From Sphingopyxis sp. OAS728 (GTDB taxonomy: Bacteria > Pseudomonadota > Alphaproteobacteria > Sphingomonadales > Sphingomonadaceae), in the NCBI RefSeq assembly GCF_014873485.1, contig NZ_JADBDT010000001.1, positions 806,001 to 870,000 on the forward strand: 64,000 nt of DNA, given 5' to 3'. The notes beneath the pieces were generated by a model. The model saw nothing but the letters and a program-made list of their open reading frames with translations, did not search any database and was not told where the DNA came from. Numbering within the stretch: the stretch's first letter is position 1; every line of letters starts with the position of its first letter. The position numbers were made by a program, and so were the translations under genes. This document shows positions 56,160 to 64,000 of this stretch, piece by piece.

Positions 56160-57218
56160 ATGGACGCGAACCCGCTGCTTGGCGTGTTCTTTCACTGGCT
56201 CGGCGGGCTGTCGTCGGCGAGCTTCTATGTGCCGTACAAGCGCATCCGCGCCTGGTCGTGGGAGATTTTCTGGATCACCGGCGGCATCTTTTCCTGGGCG
56301 ATCGCGCCGTGGCTATTCGCATCGATCCAGACGCACGACCTGATCGGCGTGCTCAGCCGCACACCCGCCGACATCTGGTTCTGGTGCTGGTTCTGGGGCG
56401 CGATGTGGGGGCTCGGGGGGCTCACCTTCGGGCTCACCATGCGCTATCTCGGCCTGTCGCTCGGCATGGCGGTCGCGCTCGGACTGACAACGGTCATCGG
56501 CACCATGGGGCCACCGATCTTTCGCGGCACGCTGGGCGAGTTGTTTGCGACGACAAGCGGACAGATGGTCTTCCTCGGCATCGCGATCACATTGGTCGGG
56601 ATCGTCATCGTCGCGCAGGCCGGACGCCGCAAGGAGCGCGAGATGGGCGGAACGGCGGCGCCCGATACGTCCGAATTCAACCTCCGCAAAGGCCTCGCTA
56701 TCGCGGTCTTTTCGGGGATTATGTCGGGCTGCTTTGCCTGGGGCCTCGACGCGGGGGCGCCGATCCGCGAACTGACACTGGCCGCCGGCACCGACCCGCT
56801 ATGGCAGGGGCTGCCCGTGCTCTGCGTCGTGCTGCTCGGCGGGCTCACCACCAACCTCATCTGGTGCGGCATATTGATCGCGCGCAACCGCAGCATTCGC
56901 CAGTTCGCCGGCGAGGCCGCGCCCGGCGCGACCGAAAAGCCGCCGCTCGCGCTCAACTATGGCCTCGCCGCGCTCGGCGGGACGCTCTGGTACTTCCAGT
57001 TCTTCTTCTACACGATGGGTGAGAGCCAGATGGGCCGCTTCGGCTTTTCGAGCTGGACGCTGCACATGGCGAGCATCATCCTCTTCTCGACGCTCTGGGG
57101 CTTCGCGCTCAGGGAATGGGCGCCCGCGGGCAAACGGACGCGCGCCTTTGTATGGCTGGGGATCGCGGTGCTGATGCTGTCGACGATCATCATCGGATAT
57201 GGCAACAGCCTGACGTGA
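56160..57218 (+). CDS. rhaT: L-rhamnose/proton symporter RhaT
   Basis: A 352-aa inner-membrane permease of the drug/metabolite superfamily with about ten helices. Family stretches are HWLGGLSSASFYVPYKRIRAWSWE, GLTFGLTMRYLGLSLG, and WYFQFFFYTMGESQMGRFGFSSWTLHMA. It takes up L-rhamnose released in the periplasm by the GH78 enzyme. It begins 21 bp after lldD with GAGGGGGA upstream and is the last gene of the plus-strand rhamnose operon. Confidence 0.95.
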   Translation: MDANPLLGVFFHWLGGLSSASFYVPYKRIRAWSWEIFWITGGIFSWAIAPWLFASIQTHDLIGVLSRTPADIWFWCWFWGAMWGLGGLTFGLTMRYLGLSLGMAVALGLTTVIGTMGPPIFRGTLGELFATTSGQMVFLGIAITLVGIVIVAQAGRRKEREMGGTAAPDTSEFNLRKGLAIAVFSGIMSGCFAWGLDAGAPIRELTLAAGTDPLWQGLPVLCVVLLGGLTTNLIWCGILIARNRSIRQFAGEAAPGATEKPPLALNYGLAALGGTLWYFQFFFYTMGESQMGRFGFSSWTLHMASIILFSTLWGFALREWAPAGKRTRAFVWLGIAVLMLSTIIIGYGNSLT

Positions 57219-57236
57219 CGCCCGACCGAACGGGCG
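57219..57236 (+). terminator. Hairpin directly after rhaT
   Basis: CGCCCG (57219-57224) and CGGGCG (57231-57236) form a 6-bp stem with a six-base loop starting at the base after the rhaT stop. A second small hairpin, GATCA/TGATC, follows at about 57244-57258. No T-run is present. Confidence 0.45.
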
Positions 57237-57313
57237 GTGGGCCGATCATCGTTTGATCGCGGCATCCTCCTTGGGAAGAAGGAACGTTCGGACGCGCAGC
57301 GGATTGTTTCCGC

Positions 57314-59500
57314 ATGGATATGCGCTCCGGTCCGATGGCCCCGGCCGCCGACTCTTCCGCCGTCCCCTGGGCGGACCGGACGCGGCGCTGGGCGAAGACC
57401 GCATGGACGCCCGCGTGGCTCGCAAAGCGTCCACGCCCGCTACGCATCGCGATACGCACCGTTGCAATCGTCCTGCTCACGCTGTTCGCGATCTGGCTGA
57501 TCCTCTTCATCACCAAGGGCCGGTTCCTGAAAGGTCCTTTCGAACGCTTCGCGACCTCGCAGCTCGAACGTCAGGTCGATGTAGGCGGCGACTTCCAGCT
57601 CTATTTCGCGCCGTTTAACGTCAAATTCTATGCCGAGGATATTCGCATCGCCAACCCCGCATGGGCTCGCGAAAAGCAGTTTTTCGTGGCGAGGAGGGTC
57701 GATACGCGGCTGGCGACGTTGCCGCTGATCTTTGGCGACCGGATCCTGCGCTTTGCCGATCTCGACGGCGCGCGCGTGGCGCTCGAATGGGACAGCGGCA
57801 ACCGCCGGAACAGCTGGACTTTCGGTGACCCGAACCGGCCGCCCGAGCCGCTCGAACTGCCCCGGATCCAGCGCGCCGCGATCACGCAGTCTGGTCTCAG
57901 CTACCGCGATCCCAAATTACGGCTGTTCGCCGATATCGACATCGACACGGTCCGCGCGGCCGGCACGCGTATCAACGACGACATCCGCTTTTCCGGGCGC
58001 GGGACGATGCGCGCGCAACCCTTCACCTTGTCGGGTGGCCTTGCCTCGCCCAATGAAACGATCGCGGGGGGCAGGAATGCGCTGACCCTCCATGCAACCG
58101 GCCTCGGCAACAGGCTCGACATATCGGGCACATTGCCCGGCCCGACCGAACTCGAGGGCGCCGATCTCAAATTGCAGGCGCGCGGCGGCAATCTGTCGCG
58201 CATCTTCGATTTTCTTGGCGTCGCCATCCCCGATACGCGCGCCTATCGCGTCACCTCCGCCCTCACCTACGAAGACGAAGTCTGGAAGCTGACGGGGATG
58301 AAGGGAATGTTCGGCGACAGCGATCTGGCCGGCTCGCTCGCCGTCAGCCAGCCGCAGGGCCGCCTCTATCTCAAGGCCGACCTCGCGACCCGCTCGCTCA
58401 ATATCATCGATGCGGGACCGTTCGTCGGCTACGATCCGCAGCGGCTCGACAAGATGGGCACCGGTGGCACAGTCGAGACGGTCGGCGGCCGTCCGCGCGT
58501 CCTCCCCGATGCGCCACTGCGCGTCGAGGCGCTCAAGCGATTCGACGCGGATGTCCGTTACCGGGTCACCAGGGTGCGCGCCGAAAGCTTTCCGATCAGC
58601 AATGTCGACTTGACGCTCGCGCTCAAAAACGGGTTGATGGAGCTCAAGCCGTTCAATTTCGCCGTCGCCGGGGGTACGGTTAAAAGCGATATCTCGATCG
58701 ACGCACGCCCTGCCGTGGTGCGCACCGAATATGATATTCGCCTGTCGCCGACGCGGCTCGGCACCTTGCTGGCCCGTTTCGGAACCGAGGAATCGGGGAC
58801 GACGGGCACGGTTAGCGGCCGCATAAGGATGGTGGGCTTTGGCGACAGTGTGCGCCAGTCGCTCGCGACTTCGAACGGCCGCATCGCCTTTGTCCTGCCG
58901 CAGGGCAGTTTCTGGACGCGCAATATCCAACTCGCCGAACTCTATCTCGGAACCTTCGTGCAGAAGATGTTTCAGGACAAGCTCAAGAAACCCGTCGAGA
59001 TCAACTGCGGGGTAATCGCCTTCACGGTTCGCGGCGGCGTCGCGGCCGCCGATCCGATCCTGATCGACACCACGAAGAATGTGATGCTCGGCCGCGGCGG
59101 CTTCTCGTTCCGCAGCGAGGCCATCGACATGGCGGTACGCGCCGACGGTAAGACCTTCAGCCTCTTTTCGGGTCAGTCGCCGGTCGGCGTCGGCGGCTAT
59201 TTCGCGGCGCCGAAGATCGATCCGGTGAGCGACGAACTCGCCGGGCGCGCGGGGGCCGGGCTCGGTCTTGGCATCCTCGCCAGCCCAGCCGCGCTGGTCA
59301 TCCCGTTCGTCGATCCCGGCGATGCAAAGGCGGCGCAATGCGGTCCCGTGCTCGCCGGCGCCACGGCACAGGCGCAGCGGACGAGCAAGGGCAAACCGCG
59401 CGACGATGTCGGCAAGGGTACGACTGCCAAATCGGAAGACGGCAAACAGACCGGCGAAGAGCGGCAAAAACAGCGCAAGAAGTTCCTCGGAATCTTCTGA
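57314..59500 (+). CDS. AsmA-family inner-membrane protein
   Basis: A 728-aa protein with one N-terminal transmembrane helix (about residues 50-70, IRTVAIVLLTLFAIWLILF) and a long periplasmic part. The start of that part (FERFATSQLERQVDVGGDF, LYFAPFNVKFYAEDIRIANP) is typical of AsmA/TamB-like envelope proteins, which are linked to lipid transport and outer-membrane homeostasis. The C-terminal AsmA domain segment (GIIAFTVRGGVAAADPILIDT-like) and a charged, Lys-rich tail follow. The ribosome site is weak. The ATG two codons later is possible. It shows no clear tie to the rhamnose genes 95 bp upstream. Confidence 0.85.
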   Translation: MDMRSGPMAPAADSSAVPWADRTRRWAKTAWTPAWLAKRPRPLRIAIRTVAIVLLTLFAIWLILFITKGRFLKGPFERFATSQLERQVDVGGDFQLYFAPFNVKFYAEDIRIANPAWAREKQFFVARRVDTRLATLPLIFGDRILRFADLDGARVALEWDSGNRRNSWTFGDPNRPPEPLELPRIQRAAITQSGLSYRDPKLRLFADIDIDTVRAAGTRINDDIRFSGRGTMRAQPFTLSGGLASPNETIAGGRNALTLHATGLGNRLDISGTLPGPTELEGADLKLQARGGNLSRIFDFLGVAIPDTRAYRVTSALTYEDEVWKLTGMKGMFGDSDLAGSLAVSQPQGRLYLKADLATRSLNIIDAGPFVGYDPQRLDKMGTGGTVETVGGRPRVLPDAPLRVEALKRFDADVRYRVTRVRAESFPISNVDLTLALKNGLMELKPFNFAVAGGTVKSDISIDARPAVVRTEYDIRLSPTRLGTLLARFGTEESGTTGTVSGRIRMVGFGDSVRQSLATSNGRIAFVLPQGSFWTRNIQLAELYLGTFVQKMFQDKLKKPVEINCGVIAFTVRGGVAAADPILIDTTKNVMLGRGGFSFRSEAIDMAVRADGKTFSLFSGQSPVGVGGYFAAPKIDPVSDELAGRAGAGLGLGILASPAALVIPFVDPGDAKAAQCGPVLAGATAQAQRTSKGKPRDDVGKGTTAKSEDGKQTGEERQKQRKKFLGIF

Positions 59501-59512
59501 CGCGGTTTGTCT

Positions 59513-60382
59513 CTATTTCAGGCGGGCGGCGTCCTGTGCGAGCGCAAGCGCGCCGAGCGGGCCGGCATGCGAACCGAGCCCCGGCGGCTGGAGGAAATTG
59601 TCGATATCGCCGGTAACGAGGGCGGTAGCTGCATAGCCCGCGAGACTGTCGATCAGCCGGGCGCGAATCTGATCGAGCAATTGCGGTTGGCCGGTGACGA
59701 CACCGCCGCCGATCAGGATGCGTTGCGGCAGACTGGTCAGCACCAGATTGTGGCAGAGCATGGCGATCGAATGTGCGGCAAAGGCCCATGCCGGGTCATC
59801 CGGCGCGACGTCGGAACCCTTTCGGTTCGCGCGCGCCTCAATGGCGGGGCCACTCGCCATGCCTTCGACGCAATCGCCATGGAAAGGGCAGTTACCGGCA
59901 AAGCCATCCCCGGCCAGGCGCGGCACCCGCTGGTGGCCGGCCTCGCTATGCCCCAGGCCTCGCAGCGGTTGCCGCCCCGAGATCGAACCGATGCCGATCC
60001 CGGTGCCCACGGTGATATAAGCCCAGCTATCGAGACCCTGCGCCGCCCCCCAGCGCCCCTCGGCCAGCGCGGCGCCATTGACGTCGGTATCGAGCGCGAA
60101 GGGCTTGTCGCCTGCTAGCGTCAGCAGGTTGGCGCCGTTCCACGACCTTTTGGGTGAATTGACGACGCAGCCATAATCGGGCGCTGCCGGGTCGAGCTGC
60201 AGCGGGCCGAAACCCGCGATGCCGAGCGCGTGAAAATCCCAGCTGTCGAGAATCTCAGCAATGGCGCCCAGCGTGTCCTCGGGCGTCGTCGTCGGCACCG
60301 CGACCTGATCGCGAATGTCGTCGGGTCCGCTCCCCAAAATGCAGATGCATTTGGTTCCGCCCAGTTCGACCCCCGCGAACAC
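59513..60382 (-). CDS. ROK-family sugar kinase (fructokinase-like)
   Basis: A 289-aa ATP-dependent sugar kinase of the ROK family. The ATP motif is GVELGGTKCICILG, the catalytic Asp is in ALDTDVNGAALAEGRWGAAQG, the glycine motif is ITVGTGIGIGSI, and the zinc-binding segment is HQRVP with CPFHGDCVEG. The arrangement fits bacterial fructokinases, but ROK substrate calls from sequence are uncertain. It starts one base after the GntR gene stop, so it shares its transcript with the two regulators. Confidence 0.9.
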   Translation of the reverse strand: MFAGVELGGTKCICILGSGPDDIRDQVAVPTTTPEDTLGAIAEILDSWDFHALGIAGFGPLQLDPAAPDYGCVVNSPKRSWNGANLLTLAGDKPFALDTDVNGAALAEGRWGAAQGLDSWAYITVGTGIGIGSISGRQPLRGLGHSEAGHQRVPRLAGDGFAGNCPFHGDCVEGMASGPAIEARANRKGSDVAPDDPAWAFAAHSIAMLCHNLVLTSLPQRILIGGGVVTGQPQLLDQIRARLIDSLAGYAATALVTGDIDNFLQPPGLGSHAGPLGALALAQDAARLK

Positions 60383-60383
60383 C

Positions 60384-61091
60384 CTAATATTGGTCCTTCA
60401 GCATCTCGCCGATCGAATTGTTGAAATGGCTTTCCATCGCCGCGCGGGCACGCACCGGATCGCGATCCAAAATCGCTTCGGCAACCTCGCGGTGCAGCGC
60501 GAGCGTCTCGTCGCGCTCCTCGTGCGTCGTCCGTCCAGCCCAGGCGCGCGGGATCGCCGCCGCCATCAACTGTTCGAACGAGCGTACGATCTGATGAAAC
60601 AGCTGGTTGCCGCTCGCCTCGGCGATCGTCTGGTGGAAAATCGTGTCGGCCGCGGTGCGCGCCGCCTCGTCATGTTCGACCGACAGGCCGTGTGCCGCGG
60701 TGAGGATCGCGCGCGCCTGTTCGTCGGTGCGGTTGATCGCGGCGAGTTCGGCGGTGCGCAGTTCGAGCGTGCGGCGCACCTCCCACACATCGGCGAGCGA
60801 CACCTGCGCGGTGTTGACCGCATGCCCCATCGACGCCGCCATCACCGACCCGTCGATCGCGCCGACGCGCGGCTTGCGCCCGTTGCCGACATCGACGAGA
60901 CGCAGCGCCGCGAGCGCGCCGAACGCTTCGCGCATCACCGGGCGGCTGACGCCGAGTTGCTGCGCGAAACTCCCCTCACCCGGCAGCGTATCGCCGACCT
61001 TGAGGTCATTCACACGGATGAAATCGCGCACCGATTCGACCGCGCGCTCGACGAGCGACCCGCGCGCGCCGGGGTCGAGCATCCCGCTCAT
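60384..61091 (-). CDS. GntR/FadR-family (FCD) transcriptional regulator
   Basis: A 235-aa regulator. The N-terminal winged helix (IRVNDLKVGDTLPGEGSFAQQLGVSRPVMREAFGAL) is followed by an all-helical FCD sensor domain with metal-type residues (ELRTAELAAINR, FHQTIAEASGNQLF, LHREVAEAILDRD). FCD regulators usually sense hydroxyacids or sugar acids such as lactate, glycolate or gluconate. Its ATG overlaps the AraC gene stop as ATGA. Confidence 0.93.
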   Translation of the reverse strand: MSGMLDPGARGSLVERAVESVRDFIRVNDLKVGDTLPGEGSFAQQLGVSRPVMREAFGALAALRLVDVGNGRKPRVGAIDGSVMAASMGHAVNTAQVSLADVWEVRRTLELRTAELAAINRTDEQARAILTAAHGLSVEHDEAARTAADTIFHQTIAEASGNQLFHQIVRSFEQLMAAAIPRAWAGRTTHEERDETLALHREVAEAILDRDPVRARAAMESHFNNSIGEMLKDQY

Positions 61092-61837
61092 GCCGCGACT
61101 CCGACACGGCGCATCGCGGTCGGCGCCATGCCGAAGCGGCGCGAGAAGGCACGCGTGAAGCTGGCGTTGTTGAGATAGCCGCAGCGATAACCGATGCTCG
61201 CCACCGGCAAGTCACTCGCCGCGAGCATCTGCCGCGCCTGCCGCAGTCGCCGCTCGCTCAGCGCCTCGGCGACGCTGCATTGATAGAGTTCGCGAAACCC
61301 GCGCGTCAGCTTGTCGCGGTTGATGCCGCAGCTTTTGGCGATGTCGTCGATCGTCAGCTTCTCGTGCCAGCGGGTATCGACGATCCGCCGCGCCGCGGCG
61401 ATGCGCGCGATATCGCTTTCGGTCAGGCTCGGCTGCCCGTCGACGGGCACGAGTTTGCCGGCGCGCAGCGCGGCGAAGAACTGGCAGAGGAGTTCGATGC
61501 TGCGCGCGAGGCGCAGCGTGTCGGCGGCACCCTCGTCGCAATCGGGCGCGACGATCGACTGGCCGAGCGCACGCAGGTCCGACGGGAGGTACCAGCGCGC
61601 ATCGGGATCGGGCAGATCGCCGAACAGGCGGCGGCATGCGGCACGCGACACCGCGAACACAAGCAGATGTTCCTCATTTTCCAGTTCGCGAAACGCCAGC
61701 GTGCGGACGACGGGTTCGCCGATATCGCCAAAGCCGAGCAGCAACGCATCGGGCGGCAGCAGCAGCCGGTCGCACGGACCGCGGCCGATATAGGTCGTCA
61801 TTTCGGGCGACACGATCACAGGATGTTTTGACGGCAT
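61088..61837 (-). CDS. AraC-family transcriptional regulator
   Basis: A 249-aa activator-type protein. The divergent N-terminal sensor domain has no recognisable ligand motif. The C-terminal double helix-turn-helix (about residues 150-245) shows HEKLTIDDIAKSCGINRDKLTRGFRELY and LPVASIGYRCGYLNNASFTRAFSRRFGMAP. It is transcribed toward the GntR and ROK genes and overlaps GntR by ATGA. Direct repeats 31-64 bp upstream of its ATG may be its own binding site. Confidence 0.93.
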   Translation of the reverse strand: MPSKHPVIVSPEMTTYIGRGPCDRLLLPPDALLLGFGDIGEPVVRTLAFRELENEEHLLVFAVSRAACRRLFGDLPDPDARWYLPSDLRALGQSIVAPDCDEGAADTLRLARSIELLCQFFAALRAGKLVPVDGQPSLTESDIARIAAARRIVDTRWHEKLTIDDIAKSCGINRDKLTRGFRELYQCSVAEALSERRLRQARQMLAASDLPVASIGYRCGYLNNASFTRAFSRRFGMAPTAMRRVGVAA

Positions 61838-61867
61838 GGCACGACTCTCCCTGCTTCGTGCGTAGAC

Positions 61868-61901
61868 CTATCTTACAGCTTTGGCAATAGCTATCTTACA
61901 G
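61868..61901 (-). promoter_or_regulatory. Direct repeats upstream of the AraC gene
   Basis: CTATCTTACAG is repeated at 61868-61878 and 61891-61901, 23 bp apart. Around each copy the match extends to 15 of 17 bases. The second copy overlaps the stop codon of the MFS gene. Two direct half-sites about two helical turns apart are what AraC-type dimers bind. Confidence 0.5.
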
Positions 61902-63198
61902 GTTCGGGCGCGCGGCGCATCGCGAGCAGGAAGGCGAAGAAGGACAGCCCGCTGACGATCACCCCGACGAGCGCGAGCGCCTCCGCCAGCATCGCCTCGC
62001 CGCCCATCAGCGCGCTGACGCGAGTCACGACCCACGGCGCGAGGCCAAAACCGATCAGCCCGGCGATCGCGATGAAGGCACCGATGCAGAGGCCGCGCAG
62101 TTCGTTCGGCAACAGCACGGTCAGCGCGACCGACACGACGAGCCCGGTCACCGCGCCGCAAAGCGACATCACGCCGAGCGCGACCGCGAGGCCCGCCACG
62201 CTGGACATCAGCGGGAACATCGCGGCGGGAACACCGATCCCCGCCGCGATGACCGCGCCCAGAAGAATGCCGCCACGGCGGCGGCTTCTCTGTCCCATAT
62301 CAGCCGAAATCCCGCCGAGCACCGCGCCCGCGACCCCGGTGCCGAACATCAGCGCGCCGACCCAGCCGGCGAATTGTTGCGGCTGCAACCCGAAATCGCG
62401 CGACAGCACCGGGGCGACCCAGACCGTCGCGGCGACGTCGGCCATCACGACCGCGACCTGCCCGGCAAACAGCGGCCCGAGAAACGCGCGCCGCGCCCAG
62501 AGCTCGGCGGCGACGATGCGGAACGGCGCATCGGGGCTCGCCTCGACCTCGCGCCGCTCCGGCTCGCGCAGGAATAGCAGGGGCAGCAAGCAGATCGCGC
62601 TTATCGCAGCGAGCAGCACATGCGCGCCGCGCCAGGGCGCGAGCCCCGCGAGCCAGCCCGGCACCGAAAAATCGGCAAGCAGGCCGAACAGCCAGCCGGT
62701 GAGCGCAAAGCCGAGCGCGACGCCCAGCGCCTTGCCGAGATTGACGATCAGCATCGCGCGGCCACGCTGTTCGGGCGCGCAAAAATCGGCGCAGAGCGAG
62801 AGCGCGGCGGTGAGCGATCCGGTCGAGCCGATCCCGACGAGCATGCGCGCCGCGGTGAGCAGCCCCGCGCTCGGCGCAAAGGCGGTAAGCAGGGTGCCAA
62901 GCGTCCAGAGCAGCGCCAGCCCGATCGTCAGCCGCACGCGATTGCGACGGTCGACGAGGATGCCGATCGGGATCGAGAAGAGCACCATCGGCACCGCGGC
63001 GCCGAGCCCCTGGATCAGCGCGAGCGCGTCGTCGCTGAGCGCGAGTTCGGCCTTGGCGCTTTCCTGGATCGTCCCGAAGCTGCCGAGCGCGGTGAAACCC
63101 ATCGTCGTCACCAGCGCGAGCAGCAGCAGCGGGACGAGCGTCGCCGGCGCGGTCAGGCGCGACGTCGGCGCGGCGAGCGGTTCGGCCTGCGTCGCCAT
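61891..63198 (-). CDS. MFS transporter
   Basis: A 435-aa major-facilitator permease with about twelve hydrophobic helices. The characteristic loop between helices 2 and 3 appears as GILVDRRNRVRLTIG, and the motif is echoed in the second half (GGISADMGQRSRRRGG). The ATG at 63198 overlaps the stop of the FAD-oxidase gene (TGATG), so the two are coupled. The upstream open frame is unlike any transporter. The substrate is unknown. The neighbouring oxidase and FCD regulator suggest a hydroxyacid or sugar acid. Confidence 0.9.
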   Translation of the reverse strand: MATQAEPLAAPTSRLTAPATLVPLLLLALVTTMGFTALGSFGTIQESAKAELALSDDALALIQGLGAAVPMVLFSIPIGILVDRRNRVRLTIGLALLWTLGTLLTAFAPSAGLLTAARMLVGIGSTGSLTAALSLCADFCAPEQRGRAMLIVNLGKALGVALGFALTGWLFGLLADFSVPGWLAGLAPWRGAHVLLAAISAICLLPLLFLREPERREVEASPDAPFRIVAAELWARRAFLGPLFAGQVAVVMADVAATVWVAPVLSRDFGLQPQQFAGWVGALMFGTGVAGAVLGGISADMGQRSRRRGGILLGAVIAAGIGVPAAMFPLMSSVAGLAVALGVMSLCGAVTGLVVSVALTVLLPNELRGLCIGAFIAIAGLIGFGLAPWVVTRVSALMGGEAMLAEALALVGVIVSGLSFFAFLLAMRRAPEPVR

Positions 63199-64000
63199 CA
63201 CAGCGTAAAAATCTTGCCGGGGTTGAGCAGGTTCTGCGGGTCGAGCGCGCGCTTGATCATCCGCATCTGCTCGACCGCATCGCCCAGTTCGGCGACGAGC
63301 CACTCCTGCTTGCCGATACCGATGCCATGTTCGCCCGTGCACGTCCCGTCCATCGCGAGCGCGCGTTCGACGATCCGCGCATTGATCGCCTCGACCTCGG
63401 TCATTTCGTCGGGCGCGTCGGGGTCGATCGAGAAGATGACGTGGAAATTGCCGTCGCCGACATGGCCGAGGATCGTCGCGGGGACGCTCGCCGCATCGAG
63501 ATCGACATAGGTTTCGGCGATGCATTCGGCGAGGCGGCTGATCGGCACGCAGACGTCGGTCGCCCAGCCGATCGCGCCCGCGCGCATGTTGACCGCGGCA
63601 TAATAGGCTTCATGCCGCGCGCGCCACAGCTTGGTGCGTTCCTCGGGCAGGTTTGACCAGTTGAAGGCGCTGCCGCCATTGGCCTCGGCGAGCATCTTCA
63701 CCGTTTCGACCTGTTCGGCGACATTGGCGGCGCTGCCATGAAATTCGAAGAAGAGCGTCGGCGCCTCGGGATAGTCGAGCTTCGACCAGCGGTTGACCGC
63801 GACCATCTGCTTCTTGTCGAGGATCTCGACGCGCGCGAGCGGCACCGCGCACTGGATCGACTGGACGACGGTATCGACCGCCCCGCCCAGCGTGTCGAAG
63901 CTGCACACCGCGGCCGAAATCGTATCGGGAACCGGGTGCAGGCGCAGGGTGACTTCGGTGATGATGCCGAGGGTGCCTTCGGACCCGACATAGAGCCGGG
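63198..64000 (-). CDS. FAD-linked oxidase, lactate/glycolate dehydrogenase type (5' end outside window)
   Basis: C-terminal 266 residues of a GlcD/D-lactate dehydrogenase-type flavoprotein. The gene is cut by the right edge of the window. The FAD-domain end YVGSEGTLGIITEVTLRL, the cap-domain stretch ATILGHVGDGNFHVIF and the closing GEHGIGIGKQEWL and LDPQNLLNPGKIFTL are all family signatures. Such enzymes oxidise D-lactate, glycolate or D-2-hydroxyacids with quinone or cytochrome c as acceptor. It is coupled to the downstream MFS gene by TGATG. Confidence 0.92.
   Translation of the reverse strand, partial: RLYVGSEGTLGIITEVTLRLHPVPDTISAAVCSFDTLGGAVDTVVQSIQCAVPLARVEILDKKQMVAVNRWSKLDYPEAPTLFFEFHGSAANVAEQVETVKMLAEANGGSAFNWSNLPEERTKLWRARHEAYYAAVNMRAGAIGWATDVCVPISRLAECIAETYVDLDAASVPATILGHVGDGNFHVIFSIDPDAPDEMTEVEAINARIVERALAMDGTCTGEHGIGIGKQEWLVAELGDAVEQMRMIKRALDPQNLLNPGKIFTL

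Overview
The window is GC-rich and densely coded. It looks like a chromosomal segment of a sphingomonad (Alphaproteobacteria, possibly Sphingopyxis-like). The reasons are two large SusC-independent TonB-dependent receptors next to glycan or ester hydrolases, alphaproteobacterial gene content, chains of ATGA-overlapping genes, and the mreB-mreC-mreD-mrdA-rodA order. No rRNA is present. There is one tRNA gene (Lys, CTT).

Region 1 (1-13.6 kb) is mostly housekeeping. It holds ychF, a MerR-type regulator divergent from a glutaredoxin-MauE fusion under a mer-like operator, two secreted phosphoesterases (PhoD-like and NPP-like), an unrecognised secreted protein, mutL, and the cell-shape operon mreBCD-mrdA-rodA, followed by tRNA-Lys.

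Region 2 (13.6-23.3 kb) is a nutrient-scavenging locus. On the minus strand are a TonB receptor, then an XRE-cupin regulator, an FMN alpha-hydroxyacid dehydrogenase, an M17 aminopeptidase and a GPH/MFS transporter that is broken by one in-frame TAA. Divergent from the receptor are a serine beta-lactamase-like hydrolase and an esterase. The divergent promoter region carries two similar TTTCC-N5-(G/T)GAAA sites, the likely operators of the XRE-cupin protein.

Region 3 (23.4-34.3 kb) is a type I secretion locus. Two paralogous beta-helix plus RTX proteins (727 and about 1603 aa) lie tail to tail, 8 bp apart. An ABC exporter and an HlyD adaptor follow. No outer-membrane channel gene is present.

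Region 4 (34.3-57.2 kb) is a complete rhamnoside-utilisation locus. A minus-strand run of eleven genes covers RhaD aldolase-dehydrogenase, RhaI isomerase, a DeoR regulator, a TonB receptor, a GH78 alpha-L-rhamnosidase, a type B carboxylesterase, an alpha/beta esterase, a tannase/feruloyl esterase lipoprotein, an acyl-CoA ligase, a small secreted protein and a GH3 beta-glucosidase. The plus strand carries the kinase RhaK, an LldD-type lactate dehydrogenase and the symporter RhaT. Together these would import a rhamnosylated and probably acylated plant glycoside, strip its ester and sugar groups, and take L-rhamnose through rhamnulose-1-phosphate and lactaldehyde to lactate and pyruvate. The enzymes suggest that a liberated phenolic or other carboxylic acid is activated by the CoA ligase.

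Region 5 (57.3-64 kb) holds an AsmA-like protein, a ROK sugar kinase, a GntR/FadR regulator, an AraC regulator with a candidate direct-repeat operator, an MFS transporter and the C-terminal part of an FAD-linked lactate/glycolate-type oxidase that runs off the window.

All function calls come from motif and family recognition by eye. No database search was run.
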